Source of the DNA: an uncultured Subdoligranulum sp.
GTDB lineage: Bacteria > Bacillota_A > Clostridia > Oscillospirales > Ruminococcaceae
DNA length: 6,467 nt
Assembly: GCA_900772715.1 (NCBI GenBank)
Contig: CAAGRN010000242.1
Coordinates: 1-6,467 of the forward strand
Direction: 5' to 3'
The translations under genes were made by a program, and so were the position numbers. A model generated the notes under the pieces. That model was given only the letters and a program-made list of their open reading frames with translations, was not told where the DNA came from and searched no databases. Positions 4,853 through 6,467 of the stretch are shown piece by piece (the stretch's first letter is position 1; each line of letters opens with the position of its first letter).

Positions 4853-4861
4853 TATTATAAT
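4853..4861 (+). promoter_or_regulatory. -10 region of the response regulator-kinase operon
   Basis: TATTATAAT at 4853-4861 contains both TATTAT (4853-4858) and a perfect TATAAT (4856-4861). No matching -35 is present 16-18 nt upstream; the direct repeats occupy that space. Using TATAAT, transcription would start near 4868, leaving a very short leader before the ATG at 4886 with GGGAGG at 4870-4875. TATTAT would give a slightly longer leader. Confidence 0.6.
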
Positions 4862-4885
4862 AAGGAAAAGGGAGGAATGCGAGGA

Positions 4886-5560
4886 ATGTTTCGTATTTTG
4901 ATTGCTGAGGATGACCCCAGCACGGCGCGGCTTCTGGCAGCCATTTTGAAGCACGAGGGCTTTGAACCGCTGACCGCTGCCGACGGCGTGCAGGCGCTGG
5001 AAATGCTGGATCATAACCATATAGATTTGCTGCTGTGCGACGTGATGATGCCCCGTATGGACGGCTTTGCCTTGACCAAAGCCATACGGGACAGCGGCAG
5101 TATGCTGCCCATTTTAATGCTGACGGCTAAGGATATGCCGCAGGATAAGCACACGGGATTTATCGTAGGTACGGATGATTATATGACAAAACCGCCGGAC
5201 AGGCAAGAACTTGTGCTGCGCATACGCGCACTTTTGCGCCGCGCCCGCATTGTGGACGAGCATAAAATTACCATCGGTGAGGTCGAGCTGGACTACGACA
5301 CCCACACGGTGCGCCGCGGTCACGAGGCGCAGGTGCTGCCGCCGAAGGAATTTAATCTGCTGTACAAGCTGCTGGCGTACCCCGAAAAGACCTTTACCCG
5401 GCTGGAACTGCTGGATGAAATTTGGGGTATGGACAGCGAAAGTGACGATAAGACGGTAAATGTTCACATCAACCGTCTGCGCAACCGGTTTTATGACTGG
5501 TCAGAGTTTGAAATACAGACCATTCGCGGCATCGGTTACCGCGCGGTAAGGAAGGTATAA
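4886..5560 (+). CDS. OmpR/PhoB-family response regulator transcription factor
   Basis: The protein has 224 residues in two domains. The receiver domain (about 1-118) shows the acidic pocket (AEDD, 7-10), phospho-acceptor Asp52 in LLLCDVMMPRMDG, Thr80 in MLTAK and Lys102 in DDYMTKPPD, where the usual KPF is KPP. The C-terminal winged-helix DNA-binding domain (about 128-224) shows LPPKEFNLLYKLLAYPEKTF, LLDEIWG, a recognition helix DKTVNVHINRLRNR, and the wing IRGIGYRAV. Residues for phosphorylation and DNA binding all look intact. The ATG at 4886 is chosen because GGGAGG ends 10 nt upstream and the receiver fold starts there. An in-frame ATG at 4877 has GGAGG only one base away, and earlier starts would precede the transcript start. 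It is followed after one base by the kinase gene. Direct repeats in its promoter suggest autoregulation. Confidence 0.95.
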   Translation: MFRILIAEDDPSTARLLAAILKHEGFEPLTAADGVQALEMLDHNHIDLLLCDVMMPRMDGFALTKAIRDSGSMLPILMLTAKDMPQDKHTGFIVGTDDYMTKPPDRQELVLRIRALLRRARIVDEHKITIGEVELDYDTHTVRRGHEAQVLPPKEFNLLYKLLAYPEKTFTRLELLDEIWGMDSESDDKTVNVHINRLRNRFYDWSEFEIQTIRGIGYRAVRKV

Positions 5561-5561
5561 T

Positions 5562-6467
5562 ATGGCGCAATGGGTAAACAAGCTGCGCAGCTGTACGCGC
5601 ACGGCAAATCTGACGATGCTGCTGGTGCTGAACCTGTTTTTTGTGGTCACGCTGAACCTGACCGCAGCGACCGTGTTGGTTGTGCTGGGGGCAGACAACG
5701 GCTTTTTCTTTCGCAACGGCGAAGTTAGCATAGGGGGCGCACTGGTCATTTTGTATGCCAGCTGTATTCTGATGGCGATCAGCCTTGTGGTGGCGATCCG
5801 CCTTGTGCTGATTAAGCCTATGGTAAACAGTATGCAGGCGATGGACCGACTGGCAGCAGGGGACTTTTCCGTGCGTCTGGCGCCTGCCAGGCGCGGCTAC
5901 GAGCCGGAGGAAATCAAGGCGTTCAAGGCGGCTTTCAACAAAGCGGCACAGGAGCTTTCCGGCACGGAGCTGCTGCGCAAGGATTTTGTGAACAACTTTT
6001 CGCATGAGTTCAAGACCCCCATTGTCAGCATCAGCGGCTTTGCCGACCTGCTGCTGGAGGAGGACGTCGCCCCCGAGGAACAGCGCGAATATCTGCAGAT
6101 CATCCGCGATGAAAGCCGACGTCTGGCACAGCTGTCGTCCAGTGTGCTGCTGCTGAACCGCGTGGAGTCGCAGACGATTTTGAACGACCGAACGGACTTT
6201 TTGTTGGATGAGCAGCTGCGGCAAAGCGTTCTGGTCACCCAGCAAAAGTGGCGGGATAAGCCCTTGACCTTTGACGCGGATATTGCCCCGTGCCGGTATA
6301 ACGGCAGCGAGGCGCTGCTCAAAGAAATCTGGCTGAATTTGCTGGATAACGCCGCGAAGTTCAGTCCGGACGGCGGCATCATCGGCGTGACACTGCGCAA
6401 GGAACAGGGCGGTGTGGTCGTATCGGTCACGGATCAAGGCTGCGGCATGGACGAAGAAACGCGCCGC
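5562..6467 (+). CDS. Sensor histidine kinase of the HAMP-HisKA-HATPase type (partial, C-terminus beyond right edge)
   Basis: The frame is open from ATG at 5562 to the right edge, 302 codons. GGAAGG lies 6 nt upstream and the regulator's stop ends one base before. Two membrane helices (about 16-43 and 59-84) enclose a short extracytoplasmic loop of roughly 15 residues. A HAMP-like linker follows (about 80-135, with IKPMVNSMQAMDRLAAGDFS). The HisKA domain has the H box FSHEFKTPIVSISGFAD with phospho-acceptor His147. The ATPase domain has the N box (LLDNAAKFSP, Asn263) and the G1 box (DQGCGM, 291-296). The G2 region and C-terminus are cut off; about 40-60 residues are probably missing. It is the evident partner of the adjacent regulator. 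The signal is unknown; the tiny loop argues against a large extracellular ligand domain. Confidence 0.93.
   Translation, partial: MAQWVNKLRSCTRTANLTMLLVLNLFFVVTLNLTAATVLVVLGADNGFFFRNGEVSIGGALVILYASCILMAISLVVAIRLVLIKPMVNSMQAMDRLAAGDFSVRLAPARRGYEPEEIKAFKAAFNKAAQELSGTELLRKDFVNNFSHEFKTPIVSISGFADLLLEEDVAPEEQREYLQIIRDESRRLAQLSSSVLLLNRVESQTILNDRTDFLLDEQLRQSVLVTQQKWRDKPLTFDADIAPCRYNGSEALLKEIWLNLLDNAAKFSPDGGIIGVTLRKEQGGVVVSVTDQGCGMDEETRR

Larger units (their letters stand above)
4743..4885. promoter_or_regulatory. Divergent intergenic control region between SDR operon and two-component system
   Basis: These 143 nt must hold the promoters of both the leftward SDR operon and the rightward regulator-kinase operon. 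Visible elements are the leftward GGAGG at 4751-4755, a weak leftward -10 (4786-4791), an inverted repeat TAAAC/GTTTA (4815-4819, 4826-4830), the tandem repeats at 4826-4846, and the rightward -10 at 4853-4861. One regulator bound here could affect both directions. Confidence 0.6.

Noticed and set aside
4763..4885. Forty-one-codon N-terminal extension of the response regulator
   Set aside because: It would cover the promoter and direct repeats; the receiver domain starts at MFRILIAEDD, which has its own ribosome binding site.
5469..6437. Long minus-strand open frame opposite the histidine kinase
   Set aside because: The plus strand encodes a kinase with H, N and G1 boxes; the opposite frame gives a Gln/His-rich composition typical of an antisense shadow of GC-rich coding DNA.

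Overview
The window looks like chromosome of a gut-type Clostridia bacterium. Coding DNA is fairly GC-rich, AGGAGG-type ribosome binding sites are strong, promoters are of the SigA type, and the gene families (DUF2975, small Cro/CI regulators, XRE regulators with membrane segments, ClbS/DfsB proteins, OmpR-type two-component systems) are typical of Oscillospiraceae/Ruminococcaceae. A Faecalibacterium/Subdoligranulum/Gemmiger-like host is a guess from gene style only; no rRNA or tRNA gene is present to settle it.

Layout. From 1 to about 2643 there are three minus-strand transcription units, each with a helix-turn-helix regulator. (i) A regulator with an N-terminal membrane helix is cut by the left edge (1-227). 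(ii) A tightly coupled operon (1662 down to 321) encodes a DUF2975 membrane protein, a small Cro/CI regulator and a ClbS/DfsB-family four-helix-bundle protein. It is driven by a perfect consensus promoter (TTGACA, 17 nt, TATAAT) with a 7-bp inverted repeat just upstream. (iii) An XRE regulator carries a C-terminal membrane domain (2005-2580), with its own promoter and a terminator downstream. About 250 nt between (iii) and (ii) hold two terminator-like hairpins on the minus strand.

At 2644-2853 there is a roughly 210-nt gap. It holds an inverted repeat, a ribosome-binding-site-like AAAGGAGGG and a possible 42-residue TTG-initiated plus-strand ORF of unknown meaning. A minus-strand operon of two NAD(P)-dependent short-chain dehydrogenase/reductases follows (an extended SDR at 3726-4742, then a classical-type SDR at 2854-3729), coupled by an ATGA overlap.

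A two-component system runs divergently on the plus strand: an OmpR/PhoB-type response regulator (4886-5560) and a sensor histidine kinase (from 5562, cut by the right edge). The shared 143-nt intergenic region carries two perfect 10-bp direct repeats with an 11-bp period, immediately upstream of the regulator's -10 box. This is the arrangement expected for binding by an OmpR/PhoB-family regulator. The simplest model is autoregulation of the two-component system, possibly with control of the divergent dehydrogenase operon.

No transposase, CRISPR array, rRNA, tRNA or phage gene was seen. No clearly new system can be proven from this window. The best leads are the 11-bp-period repeats, the ClbS-like gene embedded in a regulated membrane-protein operon, and the unexplained 2690-2853 segment.
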